Made by a program: the position numbers and the translations under genes. DNA of 64,000 nucleotides, taken from positions 21,140,556 to 21,204,555 of the forward strand of contig CM039465.1 in NCBI GenBank assembly GCA_022414725.1. Reading direction: 5' to 3'. Shown here piece after piece: positions 48,200-60,184 of this stretch. The notes beneath the pieces were generated by a model. That model did not search any database and was not told where the DNA came from. It saw nothing but the letters and a program-made list of their open reading frames with translations. How positions within the stretch are numbered: the stretch's first letter is position 1; the number at the start of each line of letters is the position of its first letter. This DNA comes from Microglena sp. YARC (Eukaryota; Chlorophyta; Chlorophyceae; Chlamydomonadales; Chlamydomonadaceae).

Positions 48200-50200
48200 G
48201 ATCTGACGCTAGAAGGAAGTGCTACACGTAGCCCAGAACAAAAATAGTGCTACCCAAGAGAGCCCACAAAAGAAGGGGCTCTGCAAAAAAATAAATTATG
48301 TGTAGAAGCCAGTATTGCCACGTTCATGAATAGCATATAAAAATAAAGTATTAGATAAATAAAGAAAGTATTGCAACACACCTGACAATAAATGTACTTG
48401 CAAGCACCTGTGCAAATACGATACATAATAATAAATAAATAAATAAATAAATACAAAAAAGTATTGACAGCCACCCAGTGCAATACATACATATAAATAA
48501 ATAACTAAATAAATAATAAAAGTATCTGCAACGCACCAGTGCAATACATACATACATACCACTAAATAAAATCATAAATAAATAATAAATAAATAAATAA
48601 ATAATAAATAAATACAAAACAGTATATTGCAGCGCACCAGTGCAATACATACATACATACGTAACATACATATACATAAATAAAGACAAAAAGTAATTTG
48701 CACGCACCAGTGCAATTACATACATAAGATAAATAAACAAATAAATAAATACATACAAAAAGTATTGCACGCACCAGTGCAATACATACATAAATAAATA
48801 AATAAATTAAAATAAATACAAAGTATTGCCCGCACCAATGCAATACATACATATCTCCATAATTGCCTAAGTAAAAAAACGCCCTAAGTAAGGGGTACAA
48901 GAGATTGTGGTACTCGAGACGCCGTACTGGCCCCAAAAATGCTCGGAATATCGATTATGTCTAGCTCACCTTTCGCGCAATTGTGTCAGATACGCGCACA
49001 TATGTATTCCGGTCCACATTCGCAAGCGGATCGCAAAGAGCAGCTTGTACGGAACACAAAAGGTCGGTGGCAGTACATCAGATGTGCGATACATTGTGGT
49101 ACAAATCCAGGATCGCGCCAGGTATGAGCCGCGAGATGACTGCCGAAAGACTATTCCGAATCATAATATAGTGACCCAAAGCAGGGACGAAAGGGACTTA
49201 TCAACCAAACCCTACCACAAAGGTCGGAGGGCTGCGCTTCAGCTCTTGGCGCTCCTATGGCGTGGAATTTATCTGAGATAGCAGTACAAACTCGAAAATT
49301 CACCTGATCACCTCCAATCCCACCTCCCATATTGAGATTTCACCCCCCTTTCCCAAAGCTCAATAACTAACTTCAGATGTGGATGTTTGAAATAAAATTG
49401 AAAAAAAGTGAATTTTTTGAAATATTTTGAAAATAAATATTGAATTTTGAAATTTCAAGTTTAAAAAAAAAAAAGTTAGTCTTCGTATGCTACGAAGCAA
49501 AAGCTAAGACCCAAAATTGAAACAATTCAGCTTGGCAGCATGTACCACACCGAAAATACACTTAGGGACACCACAATATGTAAATAATCAGTCTTTTTGG
49601 GGTCCATATCACCCGTACTGCCCATGTACCTGCCATCCAAACCCTGATGATGTGACAATTTCTTATAGGAAAGATGTGTACAAATAGGGGCTACCTACTT
49701 TTATTTTACGAAAACTTGTTTTTGATGGCCAAAGATAGGCTCCGTTCCCCACTTCTACGAAAGAAAATCTGTAATACTGACTTAGGGAGCCCAATAGTTG
49801 AAAAAAATTCAATGTTTTATGCCTTTGCCTGCTAATCCCACAACCTGAGAGAACCCAACTCTGAAGTATTTATATGTTGAACTGATTATGTGGTTAGGTA
49901 ACTTATCACAAAAAAAGGTTTCTTTGGACTTGAGGTAATAGGTGAAAAATATCCGTACCACTCAGGGTCGGACTTAGGCACACATGGAGATAAATAAATA
50001 AATAAAAATAGAACAAATAATCAATACAAAAAAGTATTGCACGCACAACGTGCAATACATAAATAAATAAATAAATACAAAAAGTATTGCACGCAACCAG
50101 TGCAATACATATTATAAATAAAGAAAAGAAAGAAATACAAAAAGTCTTAGCACGCACCAGTGCAGATGATCTGAACAACAACTTTATCACTGCTAGCCGA
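48200..50200. repeat. AAATA/CACCAGTGCAATACAT arrays flanking unique sequence
   Basis: Units with CACGCACCAGTGCAATACAT repeat 7-8 times in 48350-48850 and three times in 49985-50165. 48907-49281 has an open plus frame of 124 codons with no recognised domain. 49300-49960 is AT-rich with nothing identified. Confidence 0.6.
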
Positions 50201-50209
50201 TGGATTCAG

Positions 50210-50930
50210 AACCGACAAGTGTGCGCGGCATGGACTATGCTCCTTTCACCCGATACACCATCCGTCACCTCATCATGGTAGTCTCTCTGGCGCACTCCTG
50301 TTTCCATCTGCAAGGAGGGAGAGTGATGATGTTGTGTTGGGGGGGGGGGGTAGAGGGGCTGCATGTGGTGTGTGTGTTGTGGTGTGTTATCACCAACATA
50401 TGCCTTCAATTGAAATGGTTATGTAAAATGAAAAATTAAAAAATAGTAAACTAAAATAAGAATAAAATACCAACGGGTACACCATCTGTTCACCTCATCA
50501 TAGGTAGTCTCTCTGCACGTCCTCTGTTTCCAATCCTGCTAAGAGGGAGTGGGTGTGTGTAGATGTGAGTAGGTGCGTGGTGGGCTGCAATAGATGAGTG
50601 TGTAGGGATGTACCATCCAAACATATAATTTTAGAAAAAAAAATAGTTATGTAACATACAAAGTGGTACACCATCCGTCACCTTATCATCAATAGAGTAC
50701 TCTCTGTCGTACTCTCTGTTTCATCTAGCAAGGAGGGAGTGTGATTTGTGTGGTTTGTGTGTGGGAGGCGCAATGTGTGTGAATGAAAGTTTTTAAAAAA
50801 TCTTAAAAAATAAAATTAAAACAAAATAATAGATTACCAAGCGGATACCACCATCAGTCTCCTCTTCATCATCATAGTTGTCTCTCTGCCTTACTCCTGT
50901 TACCAATCTGCAAGGAGGGTGGTGTGTGGT
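50210..50930 (-). repeat. Candidate exon edge repeated four times
   Basis: Minus CCTCCCTTGCAG| then (M/V)-x-TGVRQRD-Y/N..DEVTDG, with acceptors near 50307, 50530, 50725 and 50915. The copy near 50915 reads VTGVRQRDNYDDEEETDGGI. These look like tandem copies of an unknown gene's exon start with its acceptor. Confidence 0.45.
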
Positions 50931-51099
50931 GTTGGTGTTGGTGTATGGGGGCTTCGCATAAGTTTGGTACGGTAGAGTGGCTTGTGGCATCCAACATAAA
51001 ACTGTTGAAAATAGTAAAAATAAATTTCTTAAAATACAACAATAATACAATATAATAATAAATTGCAAACAACACGTTTATAGCTGCAAGGACCATTCA

Positions 51100-52340
51100 A
51101 CATATTACAGCGGGGCTCAGTTCACCAGGCCTTAAATAAAAAAATAAAAAACATTTTAATGAGAAGACCTTGATTACCAAGAAACTATAAAGTTAAATAT
51201 CTACTAATGAGCACGAAACCCTGCAGGGCCCTGTCGTTTACAGTTGTTGGGCCAGTCACCAGTGCCTTTTTTTTACCTTCTAGGTACAATATTTGTATGA
51301 AGAAGCTAATTGATATAAACGTGAAAGTAATTGAATACTGCATAGCACAAACCCCGGGCCCCCACGTCGTTGACAGTTGTTGGGGTTCAGTAGACCGGTT
51401 TCAAGCGCGAACGATTGGTTATAGTAACACCAAACCGCTAACGACAAAGGGTCGGGGTGATTATCCCCCTACCGGTCACCCTTAGCAATTGCGAGGTCGT
51501 TGTCAACAAACGCGGATGTACCAGAGTCGAAGGTGGTAGATCGTTCTCTGCCCGATGTAACGACGCGAATACCGCTTAACACCTACGCCCACCAGGCGTT
51601 ATCATTACCTTGGGGCTCAGTTCACCAGTGCATTGTTTTAACTTTAACAAATAGTATTTGTACGAGAAGCTTGATGACAAGACAGGTAAAGTTTAAATTG
51701 TCTGCGTAGCACTAACCTCGGGCCCCGTCGTTTACGATTTTGTTGGGGTTCAGCTCACCAGTGCCGTTTAATTTTTTTTAACACTATTTGATGTTGATAA
51801 TGATAAGCTTGATGACTAAGACAACGTAAAGTTAAATTTGTCGCATAGCTCAAACCCGGGCCCCCGTCGTTTACGATTTTTTTGGGGGGAGAGTCAGTTC
51901 ACCAGTGCCTTTAAACTGTTTAGAAATAATTTGAAATGAGAAGCTTAACGATTGATAATAGGAAAAGTAAAGTTCAAATTATCGCATAGCACGACCCCGA
52001 GGCCCCCGTTGTTTGCAAGTTGTTGTGAAATTTCAGTTCACCAGTGCCTATTTTAAAACTTTTATAGAAAATTTTATTTTGTATGAGAAGCTTGATGACA
52101 AGAACACGTTGAAAGTTCAATCAATTGCATAGTACGAACCCCGGGCCCCTGTCAGATTTACATTTTGTGTGGGCGTTCAGTCACCAGTGCCTTTAAACTG
52201 TTTTTAGAAAATTATTGTCGCTGAGAAGCTTCGATGATAAGACACGTGAAGTTAAATTATCAGCAATAGTTCTCGAACCCCGGGCCCCTTCGTTTACAAT
52301 TTTTTGGGGTTTCAGTTCACCAGGCCTTTTTATTGCCTTT
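51100..52340 (+). repeat. Tandem array of a SINE-like head unit
   Basis: Eight to nine ~130-145-bp units, each with GCATAGCACGAACCCCGGGC, GTCGTTTAC, GGGGTTCAGTTCACCAGTGC and GAGAAGCTTGATGA. 51400-51600 is unrelated sequence inserted in the array. Tails GGTTGGGCAAGT..CCCTGGACTGTAA follow at 52350-52520. Confidence 0.75.
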
Positions 52341-52931
52341 CCTATGTTAGAGGGTTGGGCAAGTCCTCAGCCTATTTGGCTACCCCTGGACTGTAAAAAA
52401 CTGAACTCTTAATAAGATGACATATAACCAATTCTTTGTTATTCAGGAGTTCTTTCCTATTTAAGAAGGTTGGGCAAGTTCCCTCAGCCTATGGCAACCC
52501 TCTGGACTGTAAAAAAAACGTAAAAGTGTAAATAAACGAATTTAACAATTCCTCGCTTATAGGCGTTCTTTCCTATCGTGAAGGATTGGGCAGTTCCTCA
52601 GCTATTTGTCGAAGTTCACGCAGGAGATCTTTGGGAGTGATGAAAGATCGTTTCATCCCTCCTAGATATATTTGAGCAAGAAACCTAGGTCCCCTGAGAC
52701 AGTGACAAAATATATCAGGCTCTTTCTGGTCGCCACTTGTATACTACAAAAATGCCCTAAACATTTTCTGTCGAAAAAAGACACTGGCCTTGCAGGACAG
52801 ATACAAATTACAGATATAACTATATAAGCGTAGCAGGGGGTGGGTGGGGGGAGAGAGGGGAGGTAAAAAAGGTGCATTAGACACACTTCCTTAAACATGG
52901 GAGGACACCCCTCTGCAGACACCCGTCCCAC

Positions 52932-53042
52932 CTGTGGCTCCGAACCCAGATTATACAAGCCATTTTCTATCCCAGCCACCACTATGTTATTTATAGGTAT
53001 CGAAGTAGGTGCAATTTCTGGAAAATGTAGAGCGACACCCCT
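52932..53042 (-). other. Candidate 111-bp exon, unknown
   Basis: Acceptor GTCCCTGCAG|AGGGGTG and donor GAGCCACAG|GTGGGACG, 37 codons, phase 0/0. It reads RGVALHFPEIAPTSIPINNI and VVAGIENGLYNLGSEPQ. Immediately after the donor comes another CTGCAGAGGGGTGTC, a copy of its own acceptor edge. Confidence 0.35.
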
Positions 53043-53145
53043 CTGCAGGGACACCCACCCAACCCACAACGATAATGCCACAAGCATCTGCGCTTTGTTA
53101 ATGCATCTTGGGCTTTATTGTATCACTCAATCTATCTCTCATCTT

Positions 53146-54145
53146 NNNNNNNNNNNNNNNNNNNNNNNNNNNNNNNNNNNNNNNNNNNNNNNNNNNNNNN
53201 NNNNNNNNNNNNNNNNNNNNNNNNNNNNNNNNNNNNNNNNNNNNNNNNNNNNNNNNNNNNNNNNNNNNNNNNNNNNNNNNNNNNNNNNNNNNNNNNNNNN
53301 NNNNNNNNNNNNNNNNNNNNNNNNNNNNNNNNNNNNNNNNNNNNNNNNNNNNNNNNNNNNNNNNNNNNNNNNNNNNNNNNNNNNNNNNNNNNNNNNNNNN
53401 NNNNNNNNNNNNNNNNNNNNNNNNNNNNNNNNNNNNNNNNNNNNNNNNNNNNNNNNNNNNNNNNNNNNNNNNNNNNNNNNNNNNNNNNNNNNNNNNNNNN
53501 NNNNNNNNNNNNNNNNNNNNNNNNNNNNNNNNNNNNNNNNNNNNNNNNNNNNNNNNNNNNNNNNNNNNNNNNNNNNNNNNNNNNNNNNNNNNNNNNNNNN
53601 NNNNNNNNNNNNNNNNNNNNNNNNNNNNNNNNNNNNNNNNNNNNNNNNNNNNNNNNNNNNNNNNNNNNNNNNNNNNNNNNNNNNNNNNNNNNNNNNNNNN
53701 NNNNNNNNNNNNNNNNNNNNNNNNNNNNNNNNNNNNNNNNNNNNNNNNNNNNNNNNNNNNNNNNNNNNNNNNNNNNNNNNNNNNNNNNNNNNNNNNNNNN
53801 NNNNNNNNNNNNNNNNNNNNNNNNNNNNNNNNNNNNNNNNNNNNNNNNNNNNNNNNNNNNNNNNNNNNNNNNNNNNNNNNNNNNNNNNNNNNNNNNNNNN
53901 NNNNNNNNNNNNNNNNNNNNNNNNNNNNNNNNNNNNNNNNNNNNNNNNNNNNNNNNNNNNNNNNNNNNNNNNNNNNNNNNNNNNNNNNNNNNNNNNNNNN
54001 NNNNNNNNNNNNNNNNNNNNNNNNNNNNNNNNNNNNNNNNNNNNNNNNNNNNNNNNNNNNNNNNNNNNNNNNNNNNNNNNNNNNNNNNNNNNNNNNNNNN
54101 NNNNNNNNNNNNNNNNNNNNNNNNNNNNNNNNNNNNNNNNNNNNN
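53146..54145. other. Assembly gap, 1,000 N
   Basis: Exactly 1,000 N, so a placeholder of unknown true length. Open frames across it are meaningless. Confidence 1.
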
Positions 54146-55080
54146 CCTTAACCTTTCAGCCTTGCCTACCAAATACTAGCAGCATGAAGTGTGCACAAGT
54201 GCGACAGGACACAGCCTGTCAACAAGACCCCAAACAATCAGCACACAAATAATTAGACTTGAATCTGGCTCCCCCCCCCCCACACACATGCCCCCCAGCC
54301 CGACCTCCTATATCCTTAACCCGAGGCTCGGCCTTGCCAAAGTCAGCAGCATTTGAAGTTTGACCCATGCACGGACTGTTACCAAGACCCCAAAACAATC
54401 AGCACACAAATAATAAGCACTTGATCTGGACCCCCCCCACACACACACGCCCCACCCACCCCCCCCCACCCCCCAGCCCACCCTCCTATGTCCTAAAACC
54501 CGCAGGCTTGCCTTGCAAAGACTAGCAGCATGAAGTTTAACCCATGCACGACTGTCACCAAGGACCCCAAACAATATGCACACAAATAATTAGCACTTCA
54601 TCTGGCTCCCCCCGCGCTCCCCCTCCTATATCCTTAACCCCGGAGGACTTAGCATTTGATCTGGTTCCACCCCACCCACCCCACCCCACGCTCCTATAAC
54701 TTAACCCAGAGGCTTACCTTGGCAAAAAAGGCCAGCAGCCAATGAGTTGTCGAGTGAGCTCCAAACATCCACGTCGAAGCTACTGTAAGTTGACTCTCTA
54801 GAGGTAAGCATGTTCTTCGCCAGGACACCCACTCGTGGTACCTACACCCACAACAAGTAAATGGAGTGGGAAAAAAGTGAAAAAAGCGTAAGCTGCAAAG
54901 CAACATCTCTAGAGGTAAGCATTGCTCTTCGCCAAGGACACCCCACTCGTGGTTACCCCCATACACAAATACAAGAAAAAAGTGAAAAAGTGAAAAAGCT
55001 AGCTGGCAAGGCAACATCTCTGAGGTCAGCCATGTTTCTTCGCCAACGACACCCACTCATGATGCCTAAACACAATAAGT
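54146..55080 (-). repeat. Candidate exon (54718-54841) with copies of both edges
   Basis: Exon between GGGTGTAG|GTACCACG and TTGCCAAG|GTAAGCC. One frame reads RVGVLAKNMLTSRESTYSSF and DVDVWSSLDNSLAAGLFCQ; product unknown. Copies of its 3' edge (GCAGCAT..TTTGCAAGGC) lie near 54165, 54345 and 54525, with C-rich spacers. Copies of its 5' edge (CACGAGTGG..TTGGCGAAGA) lie near 54910-54955 and 55020-55065. Confidence 0.45.
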
Positions 55081-56590
55081 GAAAATGGGAGATTGATACG
55101 CCTTCCCGTGGCAAGCGTTGAAGAAGCCTTCCTGTTTCGCTGTCTACTGGGAAGGTTACTCTGGCTTTTGTTTTTCAGACTACTACTGTGCCCCGAGCAC
55201 AAAGCAGTGAGCTTGTTACCCGTACACTGTGGTGATCCATCTACTACACAATGTGAAATTACATCAGTTAATTACTTACCATGTTTACATGTTTACATCA
55301 ATATAATTTGCATATTACATGCTTTCAATTAATTACATGTTGAAAGTACTGCTTACATGTTTATTACCTGGTTTGCATATTTTTGATGTCATGTTAGTTA
55401 ATTACATGTTTCATTACATGCTTAATTTTAATAACACGTTTACATGTTTGATTCATGTCATTACTTACATGTTTAATTAAACCTTGATGTTTAATTCCAT
55501 GCCATTAATTATTTATCTTAAATTGCGATGTTCAATTGCATGTTAATTCCATGCTGTACATGTCCAATTACACGTTCTGATTAATGTTTACTTATAACAT
55601 GTTTAATATGCATGTTTTTAATTGCATTGTTCAAAGTTGGCCGATGCTTTACATGTCCAATTACACGTCTGATATACATGTTTTACTTAATTAACATGTT
55701 TTAATTGTATGTGTACTCAATTACAGTTAATTGCAGTCATACTTAATTACACGTTTACTTATTACATGTTTATTACATGATTTACTGTATTCCATGTTAA
55801 TTACAGTTTATATGTTGAATTTCATGTAATGATGACATGTTTAATTACATGTTCACAACTATACTAGTCTCAAGCATTCTTGCTTATAATTCAGTAATTA
55901 ATTGCAAGTTGACATGTTTACTTACGTGTATACACTATACTACACTCAAGCAGTGCTTGAATATAATTCCATGCTGTTTTGCCTGTAGCTTTATTGCCTG
56001 TACCCTGTTTTTTGCCTGTACCCTGTTTCATTTTTGCCTGTAGCGCTATGCTCTTTCTTGCTTTACCCTGGCTTCATGCTTTTTTTCTTATTCTATATTT
56101 TTGCCTTAATCGTTTTATTGCTTGTACCCAGTTGATTTTGCAGAAATGTTGGAAGGGAACCCCCCCCCCCCCCCCCCTCCCCCCCCCCCCCCCACCCCCC
56201 CGGATGTTTGGAGCGGGCTTGTCTTGCGTCAAACTATGGCCTGTCCATTTGACAACGTAATAATGTAATGTAATAAATGTAACATAACGGAACAGAACCT
56301 TAATGTGACGTAAATTATGTACGTAATGTAAATATGTGATGCTACGTGCAATGCAATTGTAATGTAATGTAATGTAATGTAATGTAATGTAACTGTAATG
56401 AATGTACATTTTAATGTTTCGTATCTTACCTATTGGCACCCCTTGGGACTGTAAAATACCACTATGTAGTGGTAATGTAATAATCAGAACATTGATCCTT
56501 TCACCTGTTCTGCAAATTTGTGCAGTGCTATAGGTTGTGAAGCTGGGCGTCTGACATGGGGCTAGGGGGTGGCAAAGCTTTCTTTGTTTT
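55081..56590. repeat. AT-rich ACATGTTTAATTACATG tract, no gene seen
   Basis: 55270-55950 is a degenerate array around TTACATGTTTAATTACATG. 55980-56050 has TTGCCTGTACCCTGTTT units, 56160-56202 is poly-C, 56260-56420 has AATGTAATGTAATG. Confidence 0.7.
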
Positions 56591-56744
56591 CAGACGACGG
56601 GGAAGAAGATGTCGCTTTGCATTTGTTCCTCCACTGCGCCACAGTTGAACCTGAACGAAGTGTGGCTAGGCATGGGGGGGGCTTGGGATGGGGTGGTGTG
56701 GAGTACTTTAGGTGCTAAAAATAATGATAATGCTGGCCCTTCTC

Positions 56745-57470
56745 ACCTGAGACACATAGTATGGTACCAGCCATGGTGGCCAGCTAGGCTCAAGAGACGC
56801 CCACTATCAAAAACTATCAAGATCAGCCCTAGCCCTCCCAGCCTCACGTACATCAGTGTTATGGCAGTATGGTACAGTCCAGGAGACAGCTAGGCTCAAG
56901 AGACTCGCCTAACTCAAACAATCAAATCAACTCTGTGCCCTCCCACAGACACATATCGTGAATGGTTATGTATGGTACAGTCCATGGTACCAAGATAAGC
57001 TTAAGAGAATTGTCCAAAAATCAAACAATCAAGATCAGCCCTAGCCCTCCCACCTCACGTACATCAGTATATGTATGGTTCAGTCCAGGAAGCCAGCTAG
57101 GCTCAGAGGACTTGCCACTATCAAATATCAAGATAAAAATCTAGTCCTCCACCTCCACTACATCAGCGTATGTATATATGGTACAGCCAAGAAAACAGTA
57201 AGGATCGAGAGACATAGCTCAACCTCCAACAATCAAGATCAACTCTGCCTCCCAACCAGACGCATATCAGTATATGGTAGCGTACAGTCCATGGTACCAA
57301 GATAAGCTTAAGAGAAGTATCCAACTTCAAACAATCAATATCAACTCTGGCCCTTCCACCAGACACATTCATCAGTATGGTATAAACAGTCCAGGAAGCC
57401 AGTCAGATCGAGAGACAATGCTCAACCACAGCAGGCAAAGATCAACTCTAACCCGCTCCAGTTTGTTTTG
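56745..57470. repeat. ~105-bp tandem array
   Basis: Six to seven units with GGTACAGTCCAGG, CTCAAGAGAC, AACAATCAAGATCAACTCTG and ACATCAGTATATGGT. The GTCCAGG end resembles the tail of the SINE-like family. Confidence 0.7.
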
Positions 57471-57499
57471 AAGGAAAGGAACCAGTGTCTTAAGTAGAA

Positions 57500-58130
57500 A
57501 CAAGGTGCTCTTAGTAGCTCTCAAGGTGCTCCTAGTAGCTCTCAAGGTGCTCCTAGTGGCTCTCAAGGTGCTCCTAGTGGCTCTCAAGGGCTCCTAGACC
57601 TCTCAAAGGTGCTCCTATAGTAACTTAGTTACCTCTCAAGGTGCTGCCTAGTAGCTCTCAAGGGTGCTCCTAGGTACTCTCAACGTGCTCCCTAGTCAGC
57701 TCCAAGTGTCTCAAGGTGCTCAGTGCCGCTCAAAGCTACCTGCTCCTAGTGGCTCTCAAGTGCTCCTAGTGGCTCTTCAAGTGCTCCTAGTACCTCTCAA
57801 GGTGCTCCTAGTACCTCTCAAGGTGCTCCTAGTACCTCTCAAGGTGCTCCTAGTACCTCTCAAGGTGCTCCTAGTCCTAGGGCTCCTAGTAATCGTAAGG
57901 TGCTCCTAGTGGCTCTCAAGGTGCTCCTAGTAGCTCTCAAGGTGCTCTTAGTAGCTCTCAAGGTGCTCTAGTAGCTATCTTCAATGGTGCTCCTAAGTGG
58001 CTCTCAAGGTGCTCCTAGTAGTTCTCAAGGTGCTCCTAGTAGCTCTCAAGGTGCTCCTAGTAGCTCTCAAGGTGCTGCCTAGTAGCTCTCAAGGTGGCTC
58101 CTAGTGGCCTCTCAAGGTGCTCCTAGCAGC
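57500..58130. repeat. 21-bp minisatellite
   Basis: About 30 units of CTCAAGGTGCTCCTAGTAGCT with small indels. Confidence 0.9.
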
Positions 58131-58193
58131 CCCTATGACCTAAAAAGGCGACACAAAGGCTTGAAAATAGCACTCCAAATATACCAAGGTGCC

Positions 58194-58393
58194 TAATGTA
58201 TAGGGATCGGCAATATGATATCATATGATATCATGTCATCATATGATATCATATGATGCCGGCGGTCTGACTAGGTAACTTTGGCCTGGGGCATCATTTC
58301 ATCATTGATATTAAAAAGCATATGATTTGTGTATGATATCATATGATATCATACTCGTCTTTGGTCATATGATTTGCCGTTTTCTAGTAATGT
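58194..58393. mobile_element. hAT-like MITE, copy 4
   Basis: Element about 58201-58386 starts TAGGGATCGGCAA and ends TTGCCGTTTTCTA. It is flanked by TAATGTA on both sides (58194-58200 and 58387-58393). The interior is ATCATATGAT palindromes and CTCGTCTTTGGTCA. Confidence 0.75.
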
Positions 58394-58399
58394 AGCACT

Positions 58400-58930
58400 T
58401 GTGATTCATAGCAGCACCTTAATAAAAGCCTGGCTCGCTCACCTGATGGCCCCACCACCCAGCTTGGGCGGCGGCACTAACTTGGTCACCAGATGAGCCA
58501 CCCCTGGCCCAGCAGCGCAAGCCTCAACTTTCAATAAAAGCCTGCCCCGCTCAGAAGACCTGCCTAATCTCAAAGCCTGGCTTGCTCACCCAATACCTCA
58601 CCACCCAGCTTTGGACAGTGGCACAGCTTGGTCACCAGACAAGCACACCTGGCCAGCAGCACAGGTTCCACTCGCTCACTTGAATCGCCCCACCACACAG
58701 CTTTGGGCGCGCACAACTTGGTCACCAGACGAGCATCTCTGGCCAGCAGCACAGTTCTAGAAGCTGCCCGCTGCTCGGTGAAGGGTCCCCTTGCCCCCAT
58801 TGACGGCAATGTGTAGTGCAACAACGATAGCTGCCACCTCAACCACTTGGTCACCAGAGGCAATATGTTATGGTACAGTCCATGGATGGCCAGTTCCGAT
58901 AAAGAGACTCACTAAACATCACAGACAACA
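58400..58930 (-). repeat. Partial copies of the exon at 59062-59275
   Basis: A near full-length decayed copy lies at 58690-58860 (TVLLARDARLVTKLCAPKA) with CAAGTGAGC in place of the donor. Shorter copies lie at 58440-58510 and 58570-58680, separated by AATAAAAGCCTGGCTCGCTC units. Confidence 0.7.
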
Positions 58931-59061
58931 ACATCAACTCTAGCCCACACACCTGATGCCCACCAAACCCAGCTCTTGCGGCGGCGACACAGCTGGCAAC
59001 AAGACGAGCACCCTGGCCAGCAGCACAGGTTCCACATCCAATACAAGTCTGGCCAGCTCAC

Positions 59062-59275
59062 CTGATACCCCACCACCCAGCTTTGGGCGGCAGCACAACT
59101 TGGTCACCAGACGAGCACCCCTGGCCAGCAGCACAGGTTCTAGGAAGCTGCCTGCTGCTCGATGAAGGGTCCCCTTGCCCCCATGACGGCTGTGCAGTGC
59201 GACGACGATAGCCGCCACCTCAACCACATTGGTCACGGAGTGTGAGACCTTGCGGCATAGCCCAAGTACAAAGAC
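59062..59275 (-). CDS. Exon of an unidentified helical protein
   Basis: Acceptor CACCCCAG|GTCTTTG and donor GTATCAG|GTGAGC; 71 codons plus one base. It reads VFVLGLCRKVSHSVTNVVEV, AAIVVALHSRHGGKGTLHRA, AGSFLEPVLLARGARLVTKL and CCRPKLGGGVS. A hydrophobic helical repeat-like pattern is visible. I do not recognise the family. It is supported by strong splice signals, an open frame and conservation of its reading frame in a neighbouring copy. Confidence 0.45.
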
Positions 59276-59289
59276 CTGGGGTGGTAATT

Positions 59290-59580
59290 TGGAGGTTTGT
59301 TTTGTATTGTTGTATTGTTTGTCTTGTCTTTGTTGTATTGTCTTGTTGTTTTGTGTTGTTTTGTATTGCTGTGTACTGTTTTGTATTGTTGTGCTGTATT
59401 GCTGTTGTTTTGTGTTGTATTGAATTGGATTGTGTTGTATTGTTGTGTATTGTTGTGCATTGTATTAGTGTGCTGTCTTGCTGTTGTTTTGTGTTGTATT
59501 GTTGTGTTGCCTTGTTGTGTTGTCTTGTTGTGTTGTGTTGCATTAACTTGTATTGAATTTAGTTGTATTGTATCGTATTG
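59290..59580. repeat. TTGT/TATTG simple array
   Basis: Degenerate TTGTATTGTTGTG units. Cysteine/valine/leucine-rich and NTTQ-rich frames are its translations. Confidence 0.85.
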
Positions 59581-59587
59581 TACAAAA

Positions 59588-59895
59588 ATGAAAATTCATA
59601 CGCCCTGCCACGGGGCATGAGGTTGAAGCGAACTTTTCCCGTTCGCATGGCACCGTACATATGGAGAAGTAGCACATGGTGGGTTTTGATTTTGCAGACC
59701 TCTACTGCGCCTGCGCTTGGACTACCGCGAGACAGCACGGAGGGAGGTTCTCTACCTCTTCCGAGGCGGCAGGTCTGAAATTTGGGAACCTGGCAAGGGC
59801 TCGAACCAAAACCCAGCATAATAAACATTCTCCAGTGCAAGTGAACTGGAAGGTTCCTTCAACCTCACGCCCCGTGGCGTTGTGTGAATTTTACA
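59588..59895. mobile_element. Inverted-repeat element G
   Basis: Left AAAATTCATACGCC..CCACGGGGCATGAGGTTGAA; right is the inverse of AAAATTCACACAACGCCACG..GGTTGAAGG. ~45-bp imperfect termini, ~305 bp overall. Target duplication not resolved. Confidence 0.6.
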
Positions 59896-60184
59896 ATTTG
59901 TTGAACACAGGAGGGGAATGAGGAGGGCAGTCAGATGGTGGAACCATACCATACACTTGGGTCACCCCTTCATGGAACCATATTTTGAACCAGGGTTGGA
60001 CAACCTATATTTATTTCTGGGGCTACGTTTAACAGCTTGTACACACCTCCCTTTCCCTGTCTTTGGTCGACCCATAATATGTGAACATCAGTCATTAGCA
60101 GTGTTTTCCTTTCAGATACGAGCAGCAGCTTCTAAGTAACTCCCTGAGGGAGCCATTGGGCAAAGCCCACAAATTTCAGCAGTG

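Noticed and set aside
48907..49281. 124-codon plus frame
   Set aside because: Ordinary complexity but no recognisable motif or splice context; left as unassigned.
52897..54252. Long frames across 53146-54145
   Set aside because: They cross 1,000 undetermined bases.
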